DNA from: Streptantibioticus silvisoli
GTDB lineage: Bacteria; Actinomycetota; Actinomycetes; Streptomycetales; Streptomycetaceae
Reading direction: 5' to 3'
Length of the DNA: 64,000 nt
Assembly (NCBI RefSeq): GCF_027947535.2
Contig: NZ_JAAGKO020000019.1
Span: 62,001-126,000, forward strand
Shown: positions 25,456 through 34,532 of the stretch, piece after piece
Layout of the letters: each line of letters starts with the position of its first letter
Position numbering within the stretch: position 1 is the stretch's first letter
Program-made: the position numbers and the translations under genes
The notes under the pieces: generated by a model
The model's database searches: none
Seen by the model: only the letters and a program-made list of their open reading frames with translations
Told to the model about the DNA's origin: nothing

Positions 25456-25495
25456 GGTGCGGCGGTGCGGCGGTCCGGCGTGCTGCGGTGCGGGG

Positions 25496-26515
25496 TCAGG
25501 CCTTGGCGTCCGGGTCCTCGGCGTGGGCGTCCATGGCCGTCAGCTCCTCCGGCGTCAGTGCCGGGGCCGTCAGCGCCGCGACGTTGGACTCCAACTGGGC
25601 GACGGAGGAGGCGCCGATGAGGGCGGAGGTCATCCGCGGGTCGCGCAGCACCCACGACAGGGCGAGCTGGGCGAGGGACTGGCCGCGGCCGGCCGCGATC
25701 TCGTTCAGCGCCCGCAGCCGGGCCACCAGGGAGTCGGTGAGCAGGCCGGGGTCGAGGGACTTGCCCTGGGTGGCGCGGGAGCCCTCCGGGATGCCGTGCA
25801 GGTACTTGTCCGTCAGCAGGCCCTGCGCCAGCGGTGCGAAGGAGATGCAGCCCATGCCCTCCCCCTCCAGCGCGTCGAGCAGCCCGTCGGCCTCGATCCA
25901 GCGGTTCAGCAGCGAGTAGGACGGCTGGTGGATCAGCGCCGGCACCCCCATCTCCCGCAGCAGGCGGGCGGCCGCCACGGTGCGTTCGGCGCTGTAGGAC
26001 GACAGGCCGACGTAGAGCGCCTTGCCCTGCCGGACGGCGGACGCCAGCGCGCCCATCGTCTCCTCCAGCGGGGTGTCGGGGTCGAAGCGGTGGGAGTAGA
26101 AGATGTCGACGTATTCCAGGCCCATCCGCGTCAGTGACTGGTCCAGGGAGGCCGTCAGGTACTTGCGCGAGCCCCATTCGCCGTACGGGCCGGGCCACAT
26201 GTCGTAGCCGGCCTTGGTGGAGACGACCAACTCGTCGCGGTACGGCCGGAAGTCCTGGGCCATCAGCCGGCCGAAGTTCGACTCCGCGGAGCCGTAGGGC
26301 GGACCGTAGTTGTTGGCCAGGTCGAAGTGGGTGACGCCCAGGTCGAACGCCCGCCGCAGGATGGCGCGTTGCGAGTCCAGGGTGCGGTCGCCGCCGAAGT
26401 TGTGCCACAACCCCAGGGAGATGGCGGGCAGTTTGAGGCCGCTGCGGCCGCTGCGGCGGTAGGGCATGGCGTCGTAGCGCTCGTCCAGGGCCCGGTAGAG
26501 GGGGGTTACGTTCAT
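25496..26515 (-). CDS. Aldo/keto reductase, YghZ (L-glyceraldehyde 3-phosphate reductase) type
   Basis: A 339-residue NADPH-dependent reductase with a TIM-barrel fold. The catalytic tetrad can be placed at Asp and Tyr in THFDLANNYGPPYGSAE, Lys in ELVVSTKAGYDMW, and His in DIFYSHRFDPDTPLEE. The insert GPYGEWGSRKYL matches the YghZ/AKR14 branch, which reduces L-glyceraldehyde 3-phosphate and methylglyoxal. ATG 26515 has TAGGCA seven bases upstream. It is a single-gene unit divergent from the prenyltransferase. Confidence 0.93.
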   Translation of the reverse strand: MNVTPLYRALDERYDAMPYRRSGRSGLKLPAISLGLWHNFGGDRTLDSQRAILRRAFDLGVTHFDLANNYGPPYGSAESNFGRLMAQDFRPYRDELVVSTKAGYDMWPGPYGEWGSRKYLTASLDQSLTRMGLEYVDIFYSHRFDPDTPLEETMGALASAVRQGKALYVGLSSYSAERTVAAARLLREMGVPALIHQPSYSLLNRWIEADGLLDALEGEGMGCISFAPLAQGLLTDKYLHGIPEGSRATQGKSLDPGLLTDSLVARLRALNEIAAGRGQSLAQLALSWVLRDPRMTSALIGASSVAQLESNVAALTAPALTPEELTAMDAHAEDPDAKA

Positions 26516-26727
26516 GGACCGATGCCTATCACGCCTGGCCCATCACGAGGGTGGTGCGGGATCGGGCCCGGTGGCCGGGCCCCGTGGCGGCGCCGCTTGC
26601 TGCGGGGACGCCGGACCGGGCGGGGCAGGACGCCGCTCCGCGGGGCCGAAGACCTTACCCGGTTCGTTACCCTCCTACACCCCGCAGTATGGTGACAGCG
26701 GGGTTCGTGATTTCAAGGGGCTGACGT

Positions 26728-27489
26728 ATGAATCTGCGCGACCTGGTGTACCGGCTCTACGCACGCCGGGTCGAGTCCCGCCTGGACCAGGCGCAGAGCC
26801 CCAAGCACATCGGTGTCATCCTCGACGGCAACCGGCGCTGGGCCAAGGCCGCGAAGAGCACCACCGAGCAGGGCCACCGGGCCGGCGCCGACAAGATCGG
26901 CGAGATGCTCGGCTGGTGCGAGGAGACCGGTGTCGAGGTGGTCACCCTGTGGCTGCTGTCCACCGACAACCTGCACCGGCCGGCCGAGGAACTCAGCCCG
27001 CTGCTGGGCATCATCGAGGACGCGGTGACCGGGCTGGCCGAGACCGGCCGCTGGCGGGTCCACCACGTCGGCGCCATGGACCTGCTGCCGGGGCACACCC
27101 AGCAGGTGCTCAAGCAGGCCGAGGAGGTCACCGACGGCGTCAAGGGCCTGCTGGTCAACGTGGCGGTCTGCTACGGCGGCCGCCAGGAGATCGCCGACGC
27201 GGTCCGGTCGTTGTTGCGTGACCATGCCACGCGTGGTACCTCGGTGGAGGACATCGCCGAGGTGCTGGACATCGACCACATCGCCGAACACCTCTACACC
27301 CGGGGCCAGCCCGACCCCGATCTGATCATCCGTACGTCGGGTGAGCAGCGGCTGTCCGGTTTCATGCTCTGGCAGTCCGCACACTCGGAGTACTACTTCT
27401 GCGAGGTCTTCTGGCCGGCGTTCCGCAAGGTGGACTTCCTGCGGGCGCTGCGCGACTACACCGCCCGGCACCGGCGCTACGGCAACTGA
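26728..27489 (+). CDS. uppS: Z-prenyl diphosphate synthase (UppS family)
   Basis: A 253-residue cis-prenyltransferase that extends allylic diphosphates with isopentenyl diphosphate, providing lipid carriers for wall synthesis. Family blocks are HIGVILDGNRRWAK with the catalytic Asp33, LWLLSTDNLHRP, VNVAVCYGGRQEI, and the C-terminal LIIRTSGEQRLSGFMLWQSAHSEYYF. Actinobacteria often carry two or more of these with different chain lengths, and the product length cannot be read from sequence alone. ATG 26728 is preceded by AAGGGG. A strong terminator follows. Confidence 0.93.
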   Translation: MNLRDLVYRLYARRVESRLDQAQSPKHIGVILDGNRRWAKAAKSTTEQGHRAGADKIGEMLGWCEETGVEVVTLWLLSTDNLHRPAEELSPLLGIIEDAVTGLAETGRWRVHHVGAMDLLPGHTQQVLKQAEEVTDGVKGLLVNVAVCYGGRQEIADAVRSLLRDHATRGTSVEDIAEVLDIDHIAEHLYTRGQPDPDLIIRTSGEQRLSGFMLWQSAHSEYYFCEVFWPAFRKVDFLRALRDYTARHRRYGN

Positions 27490-27515
27490 GCCACCGAAGA
27501 CACCTCGCACCACCC

Positions 27516-27546
27516 CAGGGCCCGGCGCCGCGCGCGCCGGGCCCTG
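27516..27546 (+). terminator. Hairpin terminator after uppS
   Basis: CAGGGCCCGGCGC and a matching downstream GCGCCGGGCCCTG arm form a long GC stem with a four-base loop. Confidence 0.8.
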
Positions 27547-27960
27547 ATGTGTACCCGGGCGGCGGCCGCCCCACCCGCGCGGCACGCCCGCCCGGCCGGT
27601 TCGCGGGAACTCTTTACCGCGGCACGCCCGGTGTTTTACCGTCGTTTGGCCCAATACCGTCGCGCGGGTCCCTGACGCCCCCGGTGGACCATCCCGCCGC
27701 ATACGCGACTCGTGATGCGGGAATACCCACATCAGGCCGACACCCGGGCCACGGGCGTCGGACGGCAGCGGGAGGCACCGTGCCTTCCGCCCGGGAGGCC
27801 CATTGCACACGGACGTGCTGTCATCGGACCGCGTGGCCCGCCTTGAGCCGGAGGGCCGCGGTACGGCCCGTTCAACGGCCGGGCCTGTTGCCGCGCCCCG
27901 CGCGGAAAACCCGCGACCTCGTCGCACCCTGACACCTCTCCCGAGGGGGTTCGTCCACCC
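27547..27960. other. Gap upstream of phoH2
   Basis: An AT-richer patch at 27610-27662 contains TTTACC, TTTTACCGTCG and AATACCGTCG; TACCGTCG recurs at 27637 and 27655. A possible promoter is TGTTTT (27632-27637) with TACCGT (27655-27660). That would leave a leader of nearly 300 bases. No gene is supported. Confidence 0.4.
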
Positions 27961-29280
27961 GTGGTAGCCAGCAAGAGCCGCCGGGACAACGACCGGCGCA
28001 CCTACGTACTCGACACCAGCGTGCTGCTCGCCGACCCAGGAGCCGTCAACCGGTTCGACGAGCACGAGGTCGTGCTCCCGATCGTGGTGGTGACGGAACT
28101 GGAGGCCAAGCGCCACCACCCGGAGCTGGGCTACTTCGCCCGCCAGGCGCTGCGGCTGCTCGACGAGTACCGGATCAAATTCGGCCGGCTGGACGCCCCC
28201 ATCCCCATCGGGGAGATCGGCGGTTCGCTGCGCGTCGAGCTGAACCACTCCGACCCGGGCATCCTGCCGGCCGGCTTCCGGCTCGGCGACAACGACTCGC
28301 GCATCCTCGCCGTGGCCCGCAACCTCCAGGCCGAGGGGTACGACGTCACCGTCGTCTCCAAGGACCTGCCGCTGCGCATCAAGGCGTCGTCGGTGGGGCT
28401 GCTGGCCGAGGAGTACCGGGCGGAACTGGCCATCACCTCCGGGTACACCGGGATGGCCGAGCTCCAGGTGGGTGCCGAAGAGGTCGACGCGCTGTTCGCC
28501 GACGAGGTCACCGACGTGGCGGGTACCGAGGAACTGCCGGTGCACACCGGTCTGGTACTCCAGTCGGACCGTGGAAAGGCACTCGGCCGGGTGACGGAGG
28601 GCGGCCAGGTCCGGCTGGTGCGCGGCGACCGGGAGGCGTTCGGGCTGCACGGGCGCAGCGCGGAGCAGCGGATCGCGCTGGACCTGCTGCTGGACCCGGA
28701 GGTCGGCATCGTCTCGCTGGGCGGCCGGGCCGGCACCGGCAAGTCGGCGCTGGCGCTGTGCGCGGGCCTGGAGGCGGTGCTGGAGCGCCGCCAGCACCGC
28801 AAGGTGATGGTCTTCCGCCCGCTGTACGCGGTCGGCGGCCAGGAACTGGGCTACCTGCCGGGCAGCGAGGCGGAGAAGATGGGCCCGTGGGCCCAGGCGG
28901 TCTTCGACACGCTGTCCGCGGTGACCTCGTCCGACGTCATCGAGGAGGTGGTGGAGCGCGGCATGCTGGAGGTGCTGCCGCTGACCCACATCCGCGGCCG
29001 TTCGCTGCACGACGCGTTCGTCATCGTGGACGAGGCGCAGTCGCTGGAGCGCAACGTGCTGCTGACGGTGCTGTCGCGGATCGGGGCCGGCTCGCGGGTG
29101 GTGCTCACGCACGACGTGGCGCAGCGCGACAACCTGCGGGTGGGCCGCTACGACGGTGTGGTGGCCGTCGTGGAGAAGCTGAAGGGGCACCCGCTGTTCG
29201 CACACGTGACCCTCACCCGGTCCGAACGTTCGCCGATCGCCGCCCTGGTGACCGAGATGCTGGAGGACATCCAGCCGTAG
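27961..29280 (+). CDS. phoH2: PhoH2: PIN-domain RNase fused to PhoH-type ATPase
   Basis: A 439-residue two-domain protein. The N-terminal PIN nuclease domain (about 12-150) has acidic residues in [31 protein letters not shown] and VVSKDLPLR. The C-terminal PhoH ATPase has Walker [14 protein letters not shown] near residue 258, [17 protein letters not shown], and Walker [12 protein letters not shown]. PhoH2 proteins unwind and cut RNA. GTG 27961 follows GAGGGGG. A symmetric hairpin stands 70 bases after the stop. Confidence 0.95.
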   Translation: MVASKSRRDNDRRTYVLDTSVLLADPGAVNRFDEHEVVLPIVVVTELEAKRHHPELGYFARQALRLLDEYRIKFGRLDAPIPIGEIGGSLRVELNHSDPGILPAGFRLGDNDSRILAVARNLQAEGYDVTVVSKDLPLRIKASSVGLLAEEYRAELAITSGYTGMAELQVGAEEVDALFADEVTDVAGTEELPVHTGLVLQSDRGKALGRVTEGGQVRLVRGDREAFGLHGRSAEQRIALDLLLDPEVGIVSLGGRAGTGKSALALCAGLEAVLERRQHRKVMVFRPLYAVGGQELGYLPGSEAEKMGPWAQAVFDTLSAVTSSDVIEEVVERGMLEVLPLTHIRGRSLHDAFVIVDEAQSLERNVLLTVLSRIGAGSRVVLTHDVAQRDNLRVGRYDGVVAVVEKLKGHPLFAHVTLTRSERSPIAALVTEMLEDIQP

Positions 29281-29347
29281 GGGCCGGGCGGCGCGGTCGC
29301 TGCGCGTCACACAACGACCGCCGCCGGTAACGGAGTTGAGGTTCTGG

Positions 29348-29377
29348 GCTGCTGCGTCCCGAAAGGGGCGCAGCAGC
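29348..29377 (+). terminator. Hairpin terminator after phoH2
   Basis: GCTGCTGCG and CGCAGCAGC pair, with an inner CCC-GAAA-GGG tetraloop stem, followed by TTA. Confidence 0.8.
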
Positions 29378-29499
29378 TTAGCCATGTTCGGGGCCGCGGG
29401 GTGGGGGTTTGCGCCAACTGGCCGCGCCAAACGCGCTGTGACGTTCGCCACGCAACTGGGAATTGCCTTGGCGCGTCACTGTCGGGCAGGGTGTGAGGC

Positions 29500-29748
29500 T
29501 GTCAGGCCCCGCTTGCGGCAACACCGCGATCCCCCCGGGGAGCGCGAAACCACCAGAACTGAACAGCTTTCGCCGTAAGCCGCCCAGCACCACGCGGACT
29601 CCGCCCCTTGACGGGGGCCGGGGGATCGCACCGGGCCAGTACCTCCCGTGACCAACCCGGACCCCGGTCCGGACCTAGGGGAGGACAGCGTCAGGGGCAA
29701 GATTGCGTCCGCGCGGTCACCACGCGGGCGACGCTGGAAGGAAAACGT
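29500..29748 (+). promoter_or_regulatory. Long structured leader of the SLT gene; possible c-di-AMP (ydaO) riboswitch
   Basis: The segment holds CCCCGGGGAGCGCGAAACC (29533 on), CAGCTTTCGCCGTAAGCCG (about 29564 on) and a stem CCGGACC-CC-GGTCCGG (29657-29672). Streptomyces cell-wall hydrolase genes of this type are known to have ydaO leaders, and parts of the core look similar. I cannot align the full core by eye, so this is tentative. Confidence 0.4.
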
Positions 29749-30432
29749 GTGAGCCGGATCTCCGTCCGGGGTATCGCCGTCGCGTCGGCAACCGCGGTCA
29801 CCACCGTCGGTGCCGTCGTCGGTATGGCCTCAGGCAGCGATGCGACCGCCGCAGCCGCTCAGCCGGTCGCCGACTCGGTCACGCTGGACTCCATCGCCAG
29901 TGCGCAGCAGGCCGACGCCATGACGGCCTCGCTGACCGAGCAGGCCCAGACGCAGCAGGCGGAAGCCGAGGCCACGGCCAAGAAGCAGGCCGAGGAAGCG
30001 GCGCGCAAGCAGGCCGCCGCCGAAGCCGCGAAGAAGAAGGCCGAAGCGGAAGCCGCGGCGAAGGCGAAGGCCGAGGCGGCCGCCGCCAAGGCCAAGGCGC
30101 AGAAGATCGCCACCGAGGCCGCCGCGACCGGCAACTACTCGGTCTCCGCCGTGCAGGCGATGGCGCAGCAGATCGTCGGCAACGCCACCCAGTACCAGTG
30201 CTTCTCGTGGATCGTCTCGCGCGAGAGCGGCTGGAACTACCGCGCCACCAACGCCTCCTCCGGCGCCTACGGTCTGGTCCAGGCACTGCCCGGCTCGAAG
30301 ATGTCCTCGGCGGGCGCCGACTGGCAGACCAACCCGGCCACCCAGATCAAGTGGGGCATGAGCTACATGAACAGCCGCTACGGCAGCCCCTGCGGCGCCC
30401 AGCAGTTCTGGGAAGCCAACGGCTGGTACTGA
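29749..30432 (+). CDS. Secreted SLT-type transglycosylase (muralytic enzyme)
   Basis: A 227-residue exported protein. The signal segment (IAVASATAVTTVGAVVGMASG) is followed by an Ala/Glu/Lys-rich coiled-coil-like stretch (about 60-125; AEAEATAKKQAEEAARKQAAAEAA). The C-terminal lysozyme-like domain carries the likely catalytic Glu in SWIVSRESGWNY, then SSGAYGLVQALPG and NSRYGSPCGAQQFWEANGWY with a Cys pair across the domain. It cleaves peptidoglycan; Streptomyces relatives act in germination and growth. GTG 29749 is set by GGAAGGAAAAC. A T-tailed terminator follows. Confidence 0.92.
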   Translation: MSRISVRGIAVASATAVTTVGAVVGMASGSDATAAAAQPVADSVTLDSIASAQQADAMTASLTEQAQTQQAEAEATAKKQAEEAARKQAAAEAAKKKAEAEAAAKAKAEAAAAKAKAQKIATEAAATGNYSVSAVQAMAQQIVGNATQYQCFSWIVSRESGWNYRATNASSGAYGLVQALPGSKMSSAGADWQTNPATQIKWGMSYMNSRYGSPCGAQQFWEANGWY

Positions 30433-30455
30433 CCGCCGCCCCGCGCCTCACACGG

Positions 30456-30491
30456 AAACCCCCGACCTGGTCCCGGACCGGTCGGGGTTTT
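30456..30491 (+). terminator. Rho-independent terminator with T tail
   Basis: CCCCGACC and GGTCGGGG pair around TGGTCCCGGACC, followed by TTTT, 25 bases after the SLT gene stop. Confidence 0.85.
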
Positions 30492-30596
30492 GCGTTGGGG
30501 CGACGCAACCCCGGAGCGGGGTAACGTCGTCATCCTCACCACATCACACAAACGGCGACAGGTACACGACAGGCCCGGCTCCGGGTCGGGGCGGGG

Positions 30597-31991
30597 ATGG
30601 AAACGGACATGCCGGACAGACGCAAATGGGCCGCCGGGATCGCCGACGCCATCGCGCGCGCCGCCGAGCGGCGTGAGGCGGGGCGGGCCGCGATGAAACG
30701 CGGCCACGACCACCCCGACGACCAGCCCGACCGCGGCCACCCCGACCACGTCCCGCCGCCGCCCGCCTACGCGCCGGCCGTCGCCGCGCCGCGCGACCCG
30801 GTCACCGCCGTGCCCTGGGGGGTGCGGGTCGCCGCCGAGGTCGGCTGGCGGTTCGTGGTCCTGGCGATCACCCTGTACGTGCTGATGCGGGTGATCGGCG
30901 CCCTGGAGCTGGTGGTGCTGGCGTTCGTCGCCGCGCTGCTGATCACCGCGCTGCTCCAGCCGGTGGTGGCCAGGCTGCGCCGGGCCGGCGTGCCCCGGGG
31001 GCTGGCCACCGCGATCACCTTCATCAGCGGCTTCGTGGTGATGGGCCTGGTGGGCTGGTTCGTGGTCTGGCAGGTGATCGAGAACACCGATCAGCTGTCT
31101 GACCAGCTCCAGAACGGCGTCGGGCAGTTGAAGGGCTGGCTGCTGCACTCGCCGTTCCACGTCACCGAGACCCAGCTCAACCAGATCGCCCGCAACCTGC
31201 AGAACGCCATCGGCACCAACGCCGAGGAGATCACCTCGGCCGGCCTCCAGGGCGTCACGCTGATCATCGAGTTCTTCACCGCCGCGTTCCTGGCGATGTT
31301 CTCCACGCTGTTCCTGCTCTACGACGGGCACAACGTGTGGAACTGGGTGCTCAAGCTCTTCCCGCGCGAGGCCCGCGAAGGGGTGGCCGGCGCCGGACCG
31401 CGGGCCTGGCGGACGCTGACGCTCTACGTGCGCGGCACGGTCGTGGTGGCGTTCATCGACGCGGTCTTCATCGGTACCGGGCTGTTCTTCCTGGGCGTGC
31501 CGATGGCGGTGCCGCTCGCGGTGCTGATCTTCCTGGGCGCCTTCATCCCGCTGGTCGGCGCGGTGGCCTCCGGGGCGGTCGCGATGATCGTCGCGCTGGT
31601 GACCCAGGGGCCGTTCACCATGCTCATGGTGCTGGCCGTGGTGCTGGCCGTGCAGCAGATCGAGGGCCACGTCCTCCAGCCGTTCATCCTGGGCCGCGCG
31701 GTCCGCGTCCACCCGCTGGCCGTGGTGCTGTCGGTGGCCTCCGGGGCGCTCATCGCCGGCGTCGGCGGTGCCGTGGTCGCGGTGCCGCTGGTCGCGGTGA
31801 CCAACACCACCGTCGGCTACCTGCGGTCGCACTCAGCGGAGAACGCGCTGCGCCGGTCGGCCGCCCCGCCCGGTGCGACCGCCTCCGCGGTCGCACCGGT
31901 GCTCGCCGAGCCGGCCGCCGAGGACACCGCCGGCGACAGCGCGACCGGCGCCGGGAACGACGACGGCGGGGACGAGCCCACCGGGCGGTGA
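30597..31991 (+). CDS. AI-2E family transporter (PerM/TqsA-like)
   Basis: A membrane protein of about 464 residues. A hydrophilic His/Asp/Pro-rich N-terminal region of 70 residues precedes the AI-2E transporter fold: helices at VVLAITLYVLMRVI, LVVLAFVAALLITALLQPVV, TFISGFVVMGLVGWFVVW, then a soluble loop with NQIARNLQN. The C-terminal helices contain GVPMAVPLAVLIFLGAFIPLVG, QQIEGHVLQPFILG and GGAVVAVPLVAV. The substrate is unknown. ATG 30597 or 30609 could start it. A bidirectional hairpin separates it from ahpD. Confidence 0.88.
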   Translation: METDMPDRRKWAAGIADAIARAAERREAGRAAMKRGHDHPDDQPDRGHPDHVPPPPAYAPAVAAPRDPVTAVPWGVRVAAEVGWRFVVLAITLYVLMRVIGALELVVLAFVAALLITALLQPVVARLRRAGVPRGLATAITFISGFVVMGLVGWFVVWQVIENTDQLSDQLQNGVGQLKGWLLHSPFHVTETQLNQIARNLQNAIGTNAEEITSAGLQGVTLIIEFFTAAFLAMFSTLFLLYDGHNVWNWVLKLFPREAREGVAGAGPRAWRTLTLYVRGTVVVAFIDAVFIGTGLFFLGVPMAVPLAVLIFLGAFIPLVGAVASGAVAMIVALVTQGPFTMLMVLAVVLAVQQIEGHVLQPFILGRAVRVHPLAVVLSVASGALIAGVGGAVVAVPLVAVTNTTVGYLRSHSAENALRRSAAPPGATASAVAPVLAEPAAEDTAGDSATGAGNDDGGDEPTGR

Positions 31992-32077
31992 CCGGCGGCC
32001 CCGGCGCGGTCGCGGGAGACGACAGCGCCCCGGCGCCGGACGCGGGTGCGACGGGGGCGCCGGACGCGGGTACGACG

Positions 32078-32122
32078 AAGGCGGTGGAGCACCGGGGGTC
32101 ACCCGGCGGCTCCACCGCCTTT
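32078..32122. terminator. Bidirectional terminator, AI-2E gene / ahpD
   Basis: AAGGCGGTGGAGC pairs with GCTCCACCGCCTT, with AA and TT at the edges so it can work in both directions. Just upstream (about 32033-32080) a unit near GCGCCGGACGCGGGTGCGACG occurs twice. Confidence 0.85.
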
Positions 32123-32271
32123 GGCCGTCACCGCTCCCGCCGGGCCGCACCGGGCGCGCGGGCCCGGCGCCGAGGTCCGGGGCCCGCGTCCGGCACGGAG
32201 GTCCGGCGCCGACGTCCTGCGTGACTGCCCGGCACGGATGTCCGCCGGATCGGGAGCGCGGTGACGCGCGC

Positions 32272-32808
32272 TCACCGGTCGGCGAGCGTCTCCTCGGTGT
32301 CGAGGGTGACCGCCACCGCGTGCACGACGGAGGCGATCTTCACGGCCTCCTGCACGGTCTCGCGCGACAGGCCGGCCTTGCGCAGCACCTGCTCGTGCGA
32401 GTCCAGGCACTGGCCGCAGCCGTTGATCGCGGAGACCGCGAACGACCACAGCTCGAAGTCGGCCTTGTCCACGCCCGGGTTGCCGATGACGTTCATCCGC
32501 AGGCCGGCGCGCAGGTTGCCGTACTCGGGGTCGGACAGCAGGTGCCGGGTGCGGTAGAAGACGTTGTTCATCGCCATCACCGCGGCCGCCGCCTTCGCCG
32601 CGGTGTACGCCTGCGGGCTCAGCACGGCCCTGGCCTCCGGCTCCAGCTCGCGCAGCACGGTCCTGCCGCGCGAGGCGATCGCCACCGCCAGCACCGTGCC
32701 CCACAGCGCCTGCGCCGGGAGCTCGGAGTTGCCGATGACGGAGCCGAGGTTGAGCTTGAGGTCCTTGGCGTAGTCCGGCAGCGCGGACTTCAGAGCGTCG
32801 AGCGACAT
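32272..32808 (-). CDS. ahpD: Alkyl hydroperoxide reductase AhpD
   Basis: A 178-residue carboxymuconolactone-decarboxylase-fold disulfide reductase. The CxxC pair Cys131 and Cys134 sits in [12 protein letters not shown] with His138, matching the actinobacterial AhpD active site. It keeps AhpC reduced, linking it to lipoyl-protein electron donors in mycobacteria. It is the second gene of the ahpC-ahpD operon, seven bases after the ahpC stop. Confidence 0.97.
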   Translation of the reverse strand: MSLDALKSALPDYAKDLKLNLGSVIGNSELPAQALWGTVLAVAIASRGRTVLRELEPEARAVLSPQAYTAAKAAAAVMAMNNVFYRTRHLLSDPEYGNLRAGLRMNVIGNPGVDKADFELWSFAVSAINGCGQCLDSHEQVLRKAGLSRETVQEAVKIASVVHAVAVTLDTEETLADR

Positions 32809-32815
32809 GTCCGGC

Positions 32816-33373
32816 TCACTCGCCCGACAGCAGCGCGACCGGGTCGAGGGTCTGCTCGCCCTTGTTCCAGTTGCACGGGCACAGCTCGTCGGTCTGGAGG
32901 GCGTCCAGCACCCGCAGGACCTCCTTGGGGTTGCGGCCCACGGAACCGGCGGTGACCATCGAGAACTGGATCTCGCCGTTCTGGTCGACGACGAAGACCG
33001 CGCGCTGCGCGAAGCCGTCCTCGCCCTCGACGCCGAGCGCGCGCATCAGCTCGTGCTTGGAGTCGGCCAGCATCGGGAACGGCAGGTCGGCCAGGTCGGG
33101 GTGGTCCTTGCGCCACGCGTGGTGGACGAACTCCGAGTCACCGGACAGGCCCAGCACCTGCGCGTCGCGGTCGGCGAACTCCTCGTTGAGGCGGCCGAAC
33201 GCGGCGATCTCGGTCGGACAGACGAAGGTGAAGTCCTTCGGCCAGAAGAACACCACCTGCCAGCTGTTGCGGTACTGCTCCGAGCTGTACTCCTTGAGCT
33301 CCAGCTTGTCCGCCGAGGGTCCCTCGACGCCCATGAGCTTCCACGCGGGGAACTTGTCACCGACCGTGAGCAC
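32816..33373 (-). CDS. ahpC: Peroxiredoxin AhpC
   Basis: A 185-residue typical peroxiredoxin. The peroxidatic Cys52 is in FTFVCPTE and the resolving cysteines in [11 protein letters not shown] near residue 165. It reduces hydrogen peroxide, organic peroxides and peroxynitrite in the cytosol using AhpD as partner. The GTG start at 33373 is marked by AAGGAG seven bases upstream. The gene is transcribed divergently from oxyR across a 220-base region carrying repeated GCGATA elements, so OxyR control is very likely. Confidence 0.97.
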   Translation of the reverse strand: MLTVGDKFPAWKLMGVEGPSADKLELKEYSSEQYRNSWQVVFFWPKDFTFVCPTEIAAFGRLNEEFADRDAQVLGLSGDSEFVHHAWRKDHPDLADLPFPMLADSKHELMRALGVEGEDGFAQRAVFVVDQNGEIQFSMVTAGSVGRNPKEVLRVLDALQTDELCPCNWNKGEQTLDPVALLSGE

Positions 33374-33596
33374 TTGTCACTCCTTGCTGTACGAGTTGTA
33401 TTCTGCCACCGTCTCACGCCGGGATTGATTCGGAAAAATTCATCCGTCCCGGAGGGTTGACAACGAATGCCTATCGCTGTGGCGCGTCCCACCCCGCAGC
33501 GGGCCCGCCCCCTGAGCAGGACCTCCGGCGCCGCCGTACTACAGTGCATTGATCGGGAAGGCAGTTCGCGATACCGCCATGCGATAGGAATGAGTT
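33374..33596. promoter_or_regulatory. ahpC-oxyR divergent control region
   Basis: CCTATCGC (33470-33477) and GCGATAGG (33581-33588) form an inverted pair about 100 bases apart, and GCGATA is repeated at 33568-33573. GATA-N9-TATC spans 33583-33599, at the oxyR start. TTGTCA on the minus strand or TTGACA on the plus strand near 33456 are candidate -35 elements. The GATA/TATC halves resemble mycobacterial OxyR sites. Confidence 0.55.
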
Positions 33597-34532
33597 ATCA
33601 AAACGCCGCGTCAGCCCACGCTCGCCCAACTGCGTGCCTTCGTCGCCGTCGCGGAGCACCTGCACTTCCGGGACGCGGCCGCCGCCACCGGGGCCAGCCA
33701 GCCGGCGCTGTCCGCCGCCGTCGCCGCGCTGGAGGAGGTGCTGGGGATGCGGCTGCTGGAGCGCACCACGCGCCGCGTCCTGCTGACCCAGCCGGGCGAG
33801 CGGCTGGCGGCGCGGGCCCGGGCGGTGCTGGAGGCGGTCGGCGAACTGCTGGAGGAGGCCGACGCGGTACGGGCGCCGTTCACCGGCGCGCTGCGGCTCG
33901 GCGTCATCCCCACCGTCGCGCCCTACCTGCTGCCGACCGTGCTGGCGCTGGTCCGGCGCCGGTACCCCGACCTGGACCTGCAGGTGCACGAGGAGCCCAC
34001 CGCCGCCCTGCTGGACGGTCTGGCGGCCGGCCGGCTGGACCTGCTGCTGCTCGCCGTCCCGCTGGGCCTGCCGACGATCACCGAACTCCCGCTGTTCGAC
34101 GAGGACTTCGTGCTGGTCGTACCGGACGGCCACCGGCTCGCCGGCCGCGAGGACATACCGCGCTCCGAACTGCGCGAGCTGGACCTGCTGCTGCTGTCCG
34201 AGGGGCACTGCCTGCGCGACCAGGCGCTCGACGTCTGCCGCGAGGCCGGCCGCCCGGACGGCACGCCGGTCACCACCAGCGCGGCCGGCCTGTCCACCCT
34301 GGTCCAGCTGGTCGCCGGCGGGCTGGGCACCACCTTGCTGCCGCGCACCGCGGTCCGCGTCGAGGTGGCCCGTGGCGGCCGGCTGGCCACCGGCGCCTTC
34401 CGGCACCCGGCGCCCTCCCGGCGGATCGCGCTGGCCATGCGCTCCGGCGCGGCGCGGGCGGAGGAGTTCGCCGCGTTCGCCGGCGCCCTGCGCGAGGACC
34501 TGCGCCCGCTGCCGGTGCGGATCGCTGACTGA
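33597..34532 (+). CDS. oxyR: OxyR-type LysR regulator, no ordinary start codon
   Basis: A LysR protein. The N-terminal winged HTH reads QPTLAQLRAFVAVAEHLHFRD then SQPALSAAVAALEEVLG, LLERTTRRVLLT. The effector domain has the OxyR-type redox cysteines: SEGHCLRDQALDVCREAG. It activates ahpCD. The frame is open from 33594, but between the TGA at 33591 and residue 'Q' there is no ATG, GTG or TTG; the only ATG (33590) is in another frame. The best start is ATC at 33597, seven bases after AGGA, giving 311 residues. A one-base indel is the alternative. Confidence 0.85.
   Translation: MKTPRQPTLAQLRAFVAVAEHLHFRDAAAATGASQPALSAAVAALEEVLGMRLLERTTRRVLLTQPGERLAARARAVLEAVGELLEEADAVRAPFTGALRLGVIPTVAPYLLPTVLALVRRRYPDLDLQVHEEPTAALLDGLAAGRLDLLLLAVPLGLPTITELPLFDEDFVLVVPDGHRLAGREDIPRSELRELDLLLLSEGHCLRDQALDVCREAGRPDGTPVTTSAAGLSTLVQLVAGGLGTTLLPRTAVRVEVARGGRLATGAFRHPAPSRRIALAMRSGAARAEEFAAFAGALREDLRPLPVRIAD

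Noticed and set aside
27549-27932. A 127-codon frame upstream of phoH2
   Set aside because: Arg/Pro/Thr-rich with no motif or ribosome site; the region looks like a promoter and leader.
26713-29451. A 900-codon minus-strand frame over uppS and phoH2
   Set aside because: Antisense to two conserved genes, with low-complexity His/Arg/Gly-rich translation.
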